In this document: piece after piece, positions 27,223 to 35,691 of the stretch
How the letters are laid out: every line of letters begins with the position of its first letter
How positions within the stretch are numbered: position 1 is the first letter of the stretch
Assembly: GCF_008974245.1 (NCBI RefSeq)
Contig: NZ_BBZI01000007.1
Span: 255,154 to 319,153, forward strand
Origin: Streptomyces abyssomicinicus
Lineage (GTDB): Bacteria > Actinomycetota > Actinomycetes > Streptomycetales > Streptomycetaceae
Length of the DNA stretch: 64,000 nt
Direction: 5' to 3'
Notes under the pieces: model-generated
Told to the model about the DNA's origin: nothing
What the model saw: only the letters and a program-made list of their open reading frames with translations
Databases searched by the model: none
Position numbers and translations under genes: made by a program

Positions 27223-28042
27223 GCCGGACATGAACGAGATCGTCGGCAGCCACGACCTGCTGATGGTCACCCTGGACACGCTTCGGTACGACGTGGCCGT
27301 CGAACTGGCAGAGGCCGGGCGCATCCCGAACATCGCGCGCCACCTCCCCGGCGGGCGGTGGGAGGAGCGGCACGCGCCGGGGAGCTTCACCTACGCCTCC
27401 CACCAGGCGATCTTCGCCGGTTTCCTCCCCACGCCGGCCCGGCCCGGCCCGCACCCGCGCCTGTTCGCCGCCCGGTTCGCGGGCAGCGAGACCACGGCCC
27501 CGCGCACCTTCGTGTACGACACGCCCGACCTGGTCTCCGGGCTGGCCGGGGCCGGCTACCACACGGTGTGCGTGGGCGGGGTCGGCTTCTTCAACCAGCA
27601 GGGCCCGCTGGGCTCCGTGCTGCCGGGACTCTTCGCCGAGTCGCACTGGGAGCCGGAGTTCGGAGTGCCCTCGCCGACCTCGTTCGAGGCGCAGGTGGCC
27701 TGCGCCGAGAAGGCGGTGGCCCGGCTGCCGCGGGAGCGGCGGCTCTTCCTCTTCCTCAACGTCTCGGCGCTGCACCAGCCCAACTGGTTCCACCTGCCCG
27801 GGGCCACCCCCGAGGACGGGGACACCCGGGCCAGCCACGCGGCCGCCCTGGAGTACGTCGACCGGCACATCGGCCGGCTCTTCGACGCCATGAGCAGCCG
27901 CCGCCGCTGCTTCGCCGTCGTCTGCTCCGACCACGGCACGGCCTACGGGGACGACGGCTGGACCGGACACCGCCTCGGCCACCCAGTGGTGTGGACCGTC
28001 CCCTACGCCCACTTCTTCCTCGACCACGACGAGGCCCGATGA
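27128..28042 (+). CDS. STM4013/SEN3800-family sulfatase/phosphatase-fold hydrolase
   Basis: 304 aa from ATG 27128 (GAGGAAG 7 nt upstream); this adds a Pro/Gln-rich 34-residue leader overlapping the previous gene by 95 nt. ATG 27231 giving MNEIVGSHDLLMVTLDTLRY is an alternative that matches the usual family N-terminus. Metal-site motifs of the alkaline phosphatase superfamily are present: TLDTLRYD, GSFTYASHQAIFAG (nucleophile region), VVCSDHGTAYGDDG and GHRLGHP. No signal peptide, so it acts in the cytosol, unlike most sulfatases. Coupled by ATGA to the STM4012-type gene. It may hydrolyse a phospho- or sulfo-ester of the pathway's intermediate. Confidence 0.75.
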   Translation: MPPQIPPQPQPSQSPRPPRPPQAPQDPPAVPEPDMNEIVGSHDLLMVTLDTLRYDVAVELAEAGRIPNIARHLPGGRWEERHAPGSFTYASHQAIFAGFLPTPARPGPHPRLFAARFAGSETTAPRTFVYDTPDLVSGLAGAGYHTVCVGGVGFFNQQGPLGSVLPGLFAESHWEPEFGVPSPTSFEAQVACAEKAVARLPRERRLFLFLNVSALHQPNWFHLPGATPEDGDTRASHAAALEYVDRHIGRLFDAMSSRRRCFAVVCSDHGTAYGDDGWTGHRLGHPVVWTVPYAHFFLDHDEAR

Positions 28043-29391
28043 ACGCCCCCGCCCCCGCCCCCGCGGTTCCCCGCCCGTACAGCCAGTACGTCTACGCCTA
28101 TCCCCACAAGACGGCCTACCGGCGCCTGACGCCCCGGCCCTCGCTGCGGGAGCTGTGGGCGGGGGAGCCCAAGGACGCCCTCTCGCTGTACCTGCACATC
28201 CCGTTCTGCGAGGTCCGCTGCGGCTTCTGCAACCTGTTCACCCGGATCGGCGCCCCCGACGGGCTCACCGGCGCCTACCTTGACGCCCTGGACCGGCAGG
28301 CCACCGCCGTGCGCGAGGCGCTCGGCGACGGGGAGCCGGTGCGGTTCGCCACCGCCGCGTTCGGCGGCGGCACGCCCACCTTCCTGACCGCCGCCGAACT
28401 GGAGCGGCTCTGCGACATCGCCGAACGCCGCGCCGGCGTCGACCTGCGGGCCGTCCCGCTCTCCGTGGAGGCCTCCCCGGCCACCGCCACGGCCGACCGG
28501 CTCGCCGTGCTCGCCGACCGCGGCGCCACCCGGCTCAGCCTGGGGGTGCAGAGCTTCGTCGACTCCGAGGCGCGCGCCGCCGTCCGGCCCCAGCGGCGGG
28601 CCGACGTCGAGGCGGCGCTCGGGCGGATCCGGGAGGCCCGGATACCCGTCCTCAACATCGACCTCATCTACGGCATCGACGGCCAGACCGAACGGACCTG
28701 GACCGAGTCGCTGGACGCCGCGCTCGCCTGGGACCCCGAGGAGATCTACCTCTACCCCCTCTACGTCCGCCCGCTGACCGGTCTGGGACGGCTCGGCGCC
28801 GACGCGGACGCCGCCTGGGACCGCCACCGCCTCGCGCTCTACCGCCAGGGCCGCGACCACCTGCGGGACCGCGGTTACGAGCAGCGGTCGATGCGCATGT
28901 TCCGCCGCGCCGACGCGCCCGCGACGGGCGAGGAGGACCACGCCTGCCAGACGGACGGCATGATCGGCCTGGGCTGCGGAGCCCGGTCCTACACCCGCGG
29001 CCTGCACTACTCGTTCGACTACGCCGTCGACATGCGGCAGATCCGCGCCATCGTCGACGACTACACCGCCCGTCCCGCCGAGGACTTCCGGTACGCCGAG
29101 TACGGCAGGGTGATCGACGGCGACGAGGCGCGTCGCCGTCACCTGCTCCAGTCGCTGCTCCAGGCCGACGGGATGGAGCGGGCCGGCTACACCGCCCGGT
29201 TCGGCTCCGGCCCCGAGGCGGACTTCCCGGCCGAGCTGGCGCGGTTCGCCGAGAGGGGCTGGCTGGACGGCTCCGCGCCCGACGGGCTGCTGCGGCTCTC
29301 CGAGGAAGGGCTCGCCCACTCGGACGCACTGGGACCCGAACTGTTCTCGCCGGCCGTCCGCGCCGCGATGGCCGCCTACGACGTGAAGTGA
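28039..29391 (+). CDS. STM4012-family radical SAM enzyme (HemW/HemN-like)
   Basis: 450 aa. Radical SAM cluster YLHIPFCEVRCGFCNLF with Cys57, Cys61 and Cys64 in CxxxCxxC spacing, glycine motif AAFGGGTPTFL, and LSLGVQSFVDSEARAAVR plus NIDLIYGIDGQT as in the coproporphyrinogen oxidase-like group. C-terminal HemN-type winged domain (residues 350-450) is retained. It is not a true HemN: the first motif differs and the context is not heme synthesis. Expected to cleave SAM to a 5'-deoxyadenosyl radical or transfer methyl/heme. Overlaps the hydrolase gene by 4 bp. Confidence 0.82.
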   Translation: MNAPAPAPAVPRPYSQYVYAYPHKTAYRRLTPRPSLRELWAGEPKDALSLYLHIPFCEVRCGFCNLFTRIGAPDGLTGAYLDALDRQATAVREALGDGEPVRFATAAFGGGTPTFLTAAELERLCDIAERRAGVDLRAVPLSVEASPATATADRLAVLADRGATRLSLGVQSFVDSEARAAVRPQRRADVEAALGRIREARIPVLNIDLIYGIDGQTERTWTESLDAALAWDPEEIYLYPLYVRPLTGLGRLGADADAAWDRHRLALYRQGRDHLRDRGYEQRSMRMFRRADAPATGEEDHACQTDGMIGLGCGARSYTRGLHYSFDYAVDMRQIRAIVDDYTARPAEDFRYAEYGRVIDGDEARRRHLLQSLLQADGMERAGYTARFGSGPEADFPAELARFAERGWLDGSAPDGLLRLSEEGLAHSDALGPELFSPAVRAAMAAYDVK

Positions 29392-29401
29392 GCGGCCGCC
29401 G

Positions 29402-30292
29402 ATGGACCTGACACTCCTCTACCGGGGCCCGCTCGCCTCCTGCGACTACGACTGCCCCTACTGCCCCTTCGCCAAGCGGCGCGACACCCCCGAGCAACTG
29501 CGCGCCGACCGGGCGGCGCTGGAGCGGTTCGCCGACTGGGCGGCCACCCGGACCGAGGACACGCTGTCAATCCTCCTCACCCCCTGGGGCGAAGGCCTGG
29601 TGCGCTCCTGGTACCGCCGCGCCATGGTCCGGCTGTCCCGGCTGCCGCACGTCCGCCGCGTCGCCATCCAGACCAACCTCAGCTGCCGCACCGACTGGCT
29701 GGCCGAGGCGGACCTGGACACCCTCGCCCTGTGGTGCACCTACCATCCCGGCCAGACGCCCTACGACCGCTTCCTGGCCAAGACGCACGACCTGGCGGCG
29801 CGCGGGGTCCGCTTCAGCGTGGGCGTGGTGGGCCTTCCGGAGCACCTGGAGCACGCCCGGCGGCTGCGCGCGGACCTCCCCGAGCGGGTGTACCTGTGGG
29901 TCAACGCGGCCGAGGGACACACCTATACCGACGCCGGGGCCGAACCGTGGACGGAGCTCGACCCGCTCTTCCCGTACAGCCGTCACCCGCACCGCAGCGC
30001 AGGCCTGCCCTGCCGGACGGGGGAGTCGGTGGTCTCCGTGGACGGCGACGGGACGGTCCGCCGCTGCCACTTCGTCCGTGCGGAACTGGGCAACCTGTAC
30101 GACGATTCCTTCCGTGCGGCTCTGCGGCCCCGTACCTGCCCGCTCGCGGTCTGCGACTGTCACATCGGCTACGTCCACCTGGAGACACTGCCGCTGTACG
30201 ACGTCTTCGCGGGCGGGGTCCTGGAGCGGATTCCCGCCGATGCCCCGTCACCACGCGTGCCGCAGGCCCTCGGAACACCACGGCGCTCTTGA
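29402..30292 (+). CDS. STM4011-family radical SAM enzyme
   Basis: 296 aa. N-terminal cluster CDYDCPYCPFAKR (Cys14, Cys18, Cys21), core barrel, and a C-terminal group of cysteines (CRTGES, RRCHF, CPLAVCDC) at about residues 204-257 that resembles an auxiliary Fe-S binding SPASM/twitch module found in peptide-modifying radical SAM enzymes. Begins 10 bp after the STM4012-type gene, last in the operon. The auxiliary cysteines make peptide or protein modification the most interesting hypothesis, but no precursor peptide gene is obvious nearby. Confidence 0.8.
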   Translation: MDLTLLYRGPLASCDYDCPYCPFAKRRDTPEQLRADRAALERFADWAATRTEDTLSILLTPWGEGLVRSWYRRAMVRLSRLPHVRRVAIQTNLSCRTDWLAEADLDTLALWCTYHPGQTPYDRFLAKTHDLAARGVRFSVGVVGLPEHLEHARRLRADLPERVYLWVNAAEGHTYTDAGAEPWTELDPLFPYSRHPHRSAGLPCRTGESVVSVDGDGTVRRCHFVRAELGNLYDDSFRAALRPRTCPLAVCDCHIGYVHLETLPLYDVFAGGVLERIPADAPSPRVPQALGTPRRS

Positions 30293-30378
30293 CGCGTGCA
30301 TGACGGATCGGCTGGAGTGGTGCGCGCCACGCACGACATCGGCGGCCCCAGGGCCCGCTCCGGCGATCTGGAGGAACT

Positions 30379-31995
30379 GTGACCACACCAACGGCGCACC
30401 GGGCACGTACGGCGTTGTTCAGACGCACCGCCGTCCCCGCCCTGGGCGCGCTGCTCGCGGCCGCCCTGATGGTCACGGGCGCCCCCGCCGGCGTCGCGGC
30501 CCCGGACCGCGGCGCCGCGGACCACGGTGCCGCGGCCGAGGCGTCCGCCGGGCCGCTGGCCCGGGCCTTCGAACGGTCGGCCGCCGAGTACGGCGTGCCG
30601 CGCGACCTGCTGGTCGCCGTCGCCTACGGCGAGAGCCGCCTCGACGACCACGACGGCCGGCCCAGCCAGGCCAACGGCTACGGCGTGATGCACCTGGTCA
30701 GCAACCCGGACCACCGGACCCTGGAGCAGGCCGCCGGGCTCACCGGCCTGTCCCCGGACCGGCTGCGTCAGGACACCGCCGCCAACATCCGCGGCGGCGC
30801 CGCCGTCCTGCGGGCCCTCGCCGACGAACGGGGCCTGAGCGCCGCCGACCGCCGGGACGCGGGGGCCTGGTACGAGGCCGTGGCCGCCTACGGCGGCGCC
30901 GAGGACGACGCGACCGCCCGGCTGTACGCCGACGCGGTCTACGACTTCCTCGGCCAGGGCCTGGCCGCCCGCGCCGCGGGCGGCGAGACCTTGCGGGTCG
31001 CCCCCCGTCCGGTGGAGCCCGACCGGGGGAAGCTGGAGCGGGCCGCCGGGGACGAGTTCGGCATACAGAGCACCGACTACGCGCCGGCCCTGTGGGTCCC
31101 CGCGGACTCCTCCAACTTCACGGTGGGCCGCACCTCCGCCATCACCCACGTGGTCGTGCACGTCACCCAGGGGTCGTACGCCGGGTCGATCAGCTGGTTC
31201 CAGAACCCCTCCTCCGACGTGAGCGCCCACTACACGATCCGCTCCTCGGACGGCCAGGTCACCCAGTCGGTCCGCGAGAAGGACACCGCCTGGCACGCCC
31301 GCTCCGGCAACCCCTACAGCGTGGGCATCGAGCACGAGGGGTACGTGAGCGAGCCCGCGTGGTTCACCGACGCCATGTACCGCTCGTCCGCCGCCCTCAC
31401 CAAGCACCTCGCCGACCGCTACGGCATCCCCAAGGACCGCGCGCACATCGTCGGCCACGTCGAGGTGCCCGGCAACGACCACACCGACCCCGGGCCGTAC
31501 TGGGACTGGTCGTACTACATGCAGCTGGTCGGCGGCTCGAACTCCGGCGGCGAGGTCCGGCTCACCTTCCCGGCCTACACCTCGGTCAGCACCGGGTCCA
31601 CGGGTGACCTCGTCCGCGCCGCCCAGTACCTGCTCAACCAGCAGGGGTACAACGCCGGCACGGCCGACGGGATCTTCGGTTCCGGCACGGCCGGCGCCGT
31701 GCGGTCCTTCCAGACCGCCAAGGGCCTCACCGCCGACGGCGTGGTCGGCAAGCGCACCTGGACCGCACTGCTCACCGCCGGAACCAGGCCCGTCCTCCAG
31801 CAGGGAAGCACGGGCGCCGCCGTGGAACGCCTGCAGCGAGGCCTCACCGCGGCGCTCGGACGGACGGTGGACGCCGACGGCGTCTTCGGCCCGGGCACGG
31901 ACGCGGCGGTCCGGGAGTACCAGAGCAGCCGCACCCTGACCGTCGACGGCATCGTGGGCTCCGGCACGTGGGGAGCCCTCCAGGCCGGCCGCTGA
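30379..31995 (+). CDS. Secreted N-acetylmuramoyl-L-alanine amidase with peptidoglycan-binding repeats
   Basis: 538 aa from GTG 30379 (GGAGGAA upstream). Signal peptide 1-41 (RTAVPALGALLAAALMVTGA, then AGVAAP). A lysozyme/transglycosylase-like helical region (60-200) has Glu in AVAYGESRLDD. Amidase_2 domain follows, with HVVVHVTQGSYAGSI, HYTIRSSDGQ and HIVGHVEVPGNDHTDPGP (zinc ligands His and Asp/His). Two PG_binding_1 repeats close the protein (DLVRAAQYLLNQQGYNAGTA and a second copy). Hydrolyses peptidoglycan stem-peptide links, for growth or lysis. Combining an SLT-like and an amidase region in one enzyme is common in Streptomyces. Confidence 0.88.
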   Translation: MTTPTAHRARTALFRRTAVPALGALLAAALMVTGAPAGVAAPDRGAADHGAAAEASAGPLARAFERSAAEYGVPRDLLVAVAYGESRLDDHDGRPSQANGYGVMHLVSNPDHRTLEQAAGLTGLSPDRLRQDTAANIRGGAAVLRALADERGLSAADRRDAGAWYEAVAAYGGAEDDATARLYADAVYDFLGQGLAARAAGGETLRVAPRPVEPDRGKLERAAGDEFGIQSTDYAPALWVPADSSNFTVGRTSAITHVVVHVTQGSYAGSISWFQNPSSDVSAHYTIRSSDGQVTQSVREKDTAWHARSGNPYSVGIEHEGYVSEPAWFTDAMYRSSAALTKHLADRYGIPKDRAHIVGHVEVPGNDHTDPGPYWDWSYYMQLVGGSNSGGEVRLTFPAYTSVSTGSTGDLVRAAQYLLNQQGYNAGTADGIFGSGTAGAVRSFQTAKGLTADGVVGKRTWTALLTAGTRPVLQQGSTGAAVERLQRGLTAALGRTVDADGVFGPGTDAAVREYQSSRTLTVDGIVGSGTWGALQAGR

Positions 31996-32032
31996 CGCCC
32001 CGGACGCCCGCCCTCCCGCGGCTCCGCCCCGC

Positions 32033-32071
32033 CCCGTCACCCCCGCGCGCGTGCCGCGCGGGGGTGACGGG
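32033..32071 (+). terminator. Terminator after amidase gene
   Basis: 17-bp perfect stem (CCCGTCACCCCCGCGCG and complement) with a 5-nt loop, followed by CTTT. Located 37 nt after the amidase stop. Confidence 0.85.
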
Positions 32072-32130
32072 CTTTCCCGGCCCCTCACCCCACGAACCGG
32101 TGCCGGTCACGTAATCTTCACGGTTGCGGG

Positions 32131-32160
32131 CCGTTGTCGGAGAAACCCGTTGTCGGAGAA
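32131..32160 (+). repeat. 16-bp tandem duplication in kinase leader
   Basis: CCGTTGTCGGAGAA occurs at 32131-32144 and 32147-32160, just upstream of the ribosome site of the kinase gene. It could be a direct-repeat operator. Confidence 0.5.
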
Positions 32161-32179
32161 GCATGGAGGGGGCCGACCG

Positions 32180-33913
32180 GTGGCTGAGGAAGCTCTGGAG
32201 CCGCGGGTGCGGCTGCCGCAGCTGAGGCTCGACGAACTGCTGGGCGAGGTGCAGGCCCGGCTGGACGCGGCCAGGGGCACCCGCGACCGCGTGCACAGCC
32301 TCCTGGAGGCCGTGCTATCGGTGGGCAGGGAACTCGACCTCCAGCAGGCGCTGCACGGCATCGTCGAGGCCGCCGCCGTGCTGGTCGACGCGCAGTACGC
32401 GGCGCTCGGCGTGATCGGGCCGGACGGCCGCCGTCTCTCCGCCTTCCTCACCATCGGGGTGAGCGACGAGGAGATCGCCAGGATCGGCCCCTACCCCGAG
32501 GGGCACGGCATCCTCGGCGAGCTGATCCGCCATCCGGAGCCGCTGCGGCTCACCAAGCTCTCCGAGCACCACGCCTCGCACAGCTTCCCGCGCCACCACC
32601 CGCCGATGAACAGCTTCCTGGGCGTCCCGATCCGCGTGCGCGACCAGGTCTTCGGCAACCTGTACCTGACCGAGAAGCGCGGCGGCGCCCAGTTCGACGA
32701 GGACGACGAGTCGGTCCTCTCCACGCTCGCCGTCGCGGCCGGCGTCGCGATCGACAACGCCCGCCTCTACGAGGAGTCGCGGCTGCGCGAGCGGTGGCTG
32801 CGCGCCAACGCCGAGATCACCCACAGCCTGATGTCCGGGACCGGCCGCGCCGACGTGCTGGGCCTGATGGCCGAGCGCGCCCGCGAGATCACCCGCGCCG
32901 CCCGCGCCGTCGTCGCGGTGCCGCTGGACGACGACGCGCACGGCTCCTCCCTCCGGGTGGAGCTGGCCACCGGTGAGGGGGCCGACGAACTCGGCGGCCT
33001 CGTCCTCGACGCCGGGGAGAGCCTGATGGGGCGCTCCTTCTCGACGGCCGCGCCCGCCTTCTGGGCGTCCGGGGCCGACGGCGGCGGACTGCCGGACGAT
33101 GTCTCGCTGCTGCCCGGCCAAGGCCCGGCGGTCGCGGTGCCGATCGGTGACGGCGGCCAGGGCGTCCGCGGTGTCGTGCTGCTCGCCCGCCAGGCCGGCG
33201 GCGCCGCGTTCACCGGTGACGAGACCGAACAGCTCCAGGCGTTCGCGGCACAGGCGGCGATCGCCATGGAGCTGGCCGAGCGGCGCCGCGACGCGGAGCA
33301 GATGGCCGTGCTCCAGGACCGCGACCGGATCGCCCGCGACCTGCACGACCTCGCCATCCAGCGGCTGTTCGCCACCGGGATGACCCTCCAGAGCGCCGGG
33401 CGGTTCATCGAGCACCCGGTGGCGGCCGACCGCGTGCTGCGCGCGGTCGACGACCTCGACCAGACCATCAAGATCATCCGATCGACCATCTTCGGGCTGC
33501 GCGCCCGTGACGGCGAGGGCGCCGACACACTCCGCTCCCGGGTGGTCCGGGTCGCCGGGGAGGCCGCGCCCGTGCTGGGCTTCGCGCCCGGCGTGCGCAT
33601 GGAGGGTCTGGTGGACACCGTCGTCCCGGCCCGGACCGCCGACGACCTGGTGGCGGTGCTCGCCGAGGGACTCGCCAACATAGCCCGCCACGCCCACGGC
33701 GACCGGGCCGACGTGGTGGTGGAGACCGACGGCCGCACCGTGCGGCTCACGGTGAGCGACAACGGTGTGGGCGTGGCCCCCGGCGGACGGCGCAGCGGGC
33801 TGCGGAACATGGCCGAACGGGCCGAACAGCGGGGCGGCTCGCTGGAACTCACCACCCCGCCCGGCGGCGGCACCACCCTGACCTGGGAGGTCCCGCTGCC
33901 GGTCGAGGTCTGA
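32180..33913 (+). CDS. Second DevS/DosS-like two-GAF sensor histidine kinase (orphan)
   Basis: 577 aa from GTG 32180 (GGAGGGGG 7 nt upstream). Same architecture as the kinase at 19119: shared RVRLPQLRLDELLGEVQARL start, GAF1 with RHHPPMNSFLGVPIRVRD (His140 aligning with the DosS heme ligand), GAF2 with a FW insertion-like segment at about 290, RDRIARDLHDLAIQRLF with phospho-His389, and an intact ATPase with SDNGVGV. No response regulator is adjacent; the DevR-like protein 14 kb upstream is the obvious partner. Two kinases on one regulator repeats the DosS/DosT arrangement of M. tuberculosis. Confidence 0.87.
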   Translation: MAEEALEPRVRLPQLRLDELLGEVQARLDAARGTRDRVHSLLEAVLSVGRELDLQQALHGIVEAAAVLVDAQYAALGVIGPDGRRLSAFLTIGVSDEEIARIGPYPEGHGILGELIRHPEPLRLTKLSEHHASHSFPRHHPPMNSFLGVPIRVRDQVFGNLYLTEKRGGAQFDEDDESVLSTLAVAAGVAIDNARLYEESRLRERWLRANAEITHSLMSGTGRADVLGLMAERAREITRAARAVVAVPLDDDAHGSSLRVELATGEGADELGGLVLDAGESLMGRSFSTAAPAFWASGADGGGLPDDVSLLPGQGPAVAVPIGDGGQGVRGVVLLARQAGGAAFTGDETEQLQAFAAQAAIAMELAERRRDAEQMAVLQDRDRIARDLHDLAIQRLFATGMTLQSAGRFIEHPVAADRVLRAVDDLDQTIKIIRSTIFGLRARDGEGADTLRSRVVRVAGEAAPVLGFAPGVRMEGLVDTVVPARTADDLVAVLAEGLANIARHAHGDRADVVVETDGRTVRLTVSDNGVGVAPGGRRSGLRNMAERAEQRGGSLELTTPPGGGTTLTWEVPLPVEV

Positions 33914-33965
33914 CCGGCCGCCCCCGCTCCCGCCCCCCTCACCCCGTGGAGGTCTCCGCGGACCC

Positions 33966-34727
33966 TCAGAGGGAGTCGAGGAAGGCGAACAGCTCCCTGT
34001 TGTAGGCCTGCGGGTTCTCCATGTTCGGAAGGTGCAGCGCCCCGGGGACGCGGACGCTCTCGCCGCGCGTGGCCGCACCGGTCACCGCGGCGGTGCAGGC
34101 GAGGTGACCTGGTTCCTCGTACTCGCCGTCCAGCGCCAGGACCGGCAGCGCGGACAGTTCACCCGCGCCCACTCGCGCGGCGGCGTCGGGCACGGGCACC
34201 AGCGGGTTGTCCTCGTCCGCGGTGTGCTTGGCGAACGTCCTGGCCAGCGCCTCGCGCAGCACGCGCACCGTCTCCGGATCCTTCCGGTGCAGCAGGGAGA
34301 GCGGCCAGTCGGAGGGGAACTCGGGCACCGGCGGCGGCTCCAGGGGGTCGTGGCCCGGCGGCGGCTCCGCGACCCCGCCACCGGACAGCACCAGGGCCCG
34401 TACCGCTCCGGGGTGCTCGAGCGCCGTCTCGACGGCGGCGAACGCGCCCATCGAGACACCGGCGAGGACCGCCGGGCCGGCGTCCAGATGGCGCACCAGC
34501 GCGGCCACGTCGTCCGCCTGGCGGAAGGGGCGGCTCGCGTTGGCCGATTCGCCGTGCCCACGGAGGTCGGGCGCCACCACGTGGAAGCGTTCGGCCAGCG
34601 CGGTGAGCTGGTGTCCCCACGTGGTGTGGTCGGTGTAGCCGGAGTGCAGGAGGACGACCAAGGGGCCGGCGCCGGATCCCGCTTCGGCGTAGGCGAGAGG
34701 GCCGTCGTGACTGACGAAGGTCTTCAT
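33966..34727 (-). CDS. Alpha/beta-hydrolase
   Basis: 253 aa from ATG 34727. Oxyanion strand LVVLLHSGYTDHTTWGHQLT, nucleophile elbow AGVSMGAFAAVE (Ser), Asp in LALDGEYEEPGH and His in PGALHLPNMENP form the triad. Esterase, lactonase or C-C hydrolase of small molecules. Divergent from a MarR regulator, with an operator copy covering its own start region. No strong ribosome site, so the transcript may be nearly leaderless. Confidence 0.82.
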   Translation of the reverse strand: MKTFVSHDGPLAYAEAGSGAGPLVVLLHSGYTDHTTWGHQLTALAERFHVVAPDLRGHGESANASRPFRQADDVAALVRHLDAGPAVLAGVSMGAFAAVETALEHPGAVRALVLSGGGVAEPPPGHDPLEPPPVPEFPSDWPLSLLHRKDPETVRVLREALARTFAKHTADEDNPLVPVPDAAARVGAGELSALPVLALDGEYEEPGHLACTAAVTGAATRGESVRVPGALHLPNMENPQAYNRELFAFLDSL

Positions 34728-34774
34728 GACAACCAAGGTGTCATTGTTTCGCTCTTTTGACAACCGAGGTGTCA
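34727..34774. promoter_or_regulatory. Twin MarR-type operators
   Basis: TGACAACCAAGGTGTCA (34727-34743) and TGACAACCGAGGTGTCA (34758-34774) differ at one base, are each partly palindromic (TGACA...TGTCA) and lie exactly 31 bp apart, about three helix turns. The first touches the hydrolase start codon and the second includes a TTGACA hexamer. They fill the divergent hydrolase/MarR promoter. Confidence 0.7.
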
Positions 34775-34793
34775 CTATGGAGGGGTGAACGAG

Positions 34794-35333
34794 ATGAGCG
34801 ACGACGCGCGGCGGGCGGCACCCGGCCCCATGGACCCCGACGAGGGGGCCCGGCGGCTGATGGAGGTCTTCGACCTGGTCGGCCCGCTGTACCACAAGGT
34901 CTTCCGCAAGGTGGAGCAGGAGACACCGGTCGACGGGGTGAGCGTCGGCGTGCGCGCGGTGCTCGACCTGCTGCACCGCCACGGACCGCTGACCGTGCCC
35001 CGGATGAGCCGGGCGCAGGCCCTCAGCCGGCAGTTCGTGCAGCGGATGGTCAACGACGCGGTCGCGCTCGGCTACGCGGAGAGCCGCCCCAATCCCGCCC
35101 ACCGCCGCTCCCCGCTGATCGCCCTCACCCCCGCCGGGGCGGAGGCCGTGGCCGCGGTCACCGCCCACGAACGCACGCTGCTCCGCCAGGTCGGCGGCGA
35201 CCTCACGCACCAGGAGGTGGACGCCTGCCTGAAGGTCCTCGGCCGGATGCTCGACCTCTTCGCCGACGTGGACATGGACGGCGCCGCCCCGGCCGCCCCG
35301 ACGCGCCGGCGCGGCGACGGGGTCACACCCTGA
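34794..35333 (+). CDS. MarR-family transcriptional regulator
   Basis: 179 aa from ATG 34794 (GGAGGGG 8 nt upstream); GTG 34785 is in frame but overlaps that site. Winged helix: LDLLHRHGPLTVPRMSRAQA, SRQFVQRMVNDAVALGYAES and the wing NPAHRRSPLIALTPAG, typical of MarR. It likely represses itself and the divergent hydrolase through the twin operators, with release by a small phenolic or ester-like ligand (inference). Confidence 0.87.
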   Translation: MSDDARRAAPGPMDPDEGARRLMEVFDLVGPLYHKVFRKVEQETPVDGVSVGVRAVLDLLHRHGPLTVPRMSRAQALSRQFVQRMVNDAVALGYAESRPNPAHRRSPLIALTPAGAEAVAAVTAHERTLLRQVGGDLTHQEVDACLKVLGRMLDLFADVDMDGAAPAAPTRRRGDGVTP

Positions 35334-35447
35334 GTCGAACGCATGCCCCCGCATGCTTCGTCGGAGTACCACGCGCGGGCCGGCTCGCTCCGCGACCGGC
35401 TGGCCGAGGAGGCGGCGGCCGCGCTGGAGACGCTGATCACGCCGCGC

Positions 35448-35580
35448 GGCCGGCGAGCTGTCCCGGTCCAGCGCCTGCGTCGACGGTTCCGCCGTCCGCA
35501 CCGAAGGAGGGGGCCGACACCGGTCCGTCGCTCGTCGACCTGCGGAAGACGGCGGCAAACACCACCTGATCCGATACGGC
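35448..35580 (+). pseudogene. IS5-family transposase relic A
   Basis: Shifted frames here give AGELSRSSACVDGSAVRT, then GGADTGPSLVDLRKT and GGKHHLI, the conserved CVDGSHVRA...GPSPVDR...GSKHHLI block of IS5-type DDE transposases. Only this short block remains, with frameshifts. The 358-bp gap 35334-35691 has nothing else convincing. Confidence 0.6.
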
Positions 35581-35691
35581 GGTTCATCAGGCGGTTCCAG
35601 GTTTCCGCAAGGTCCGTTCACGATCGGTGCCGGATGGTCGTTCTGCCGCTGCGGAAGCCGCGGCGGTCAGCAACTACGAGGGGAACGCGAC

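Noticed and set aside
34785..34793. GTG start for the MarR gene
   Set aside because: It overlaps the GGAGGGG ribosome site; ATG 34794 is correctly spaced.
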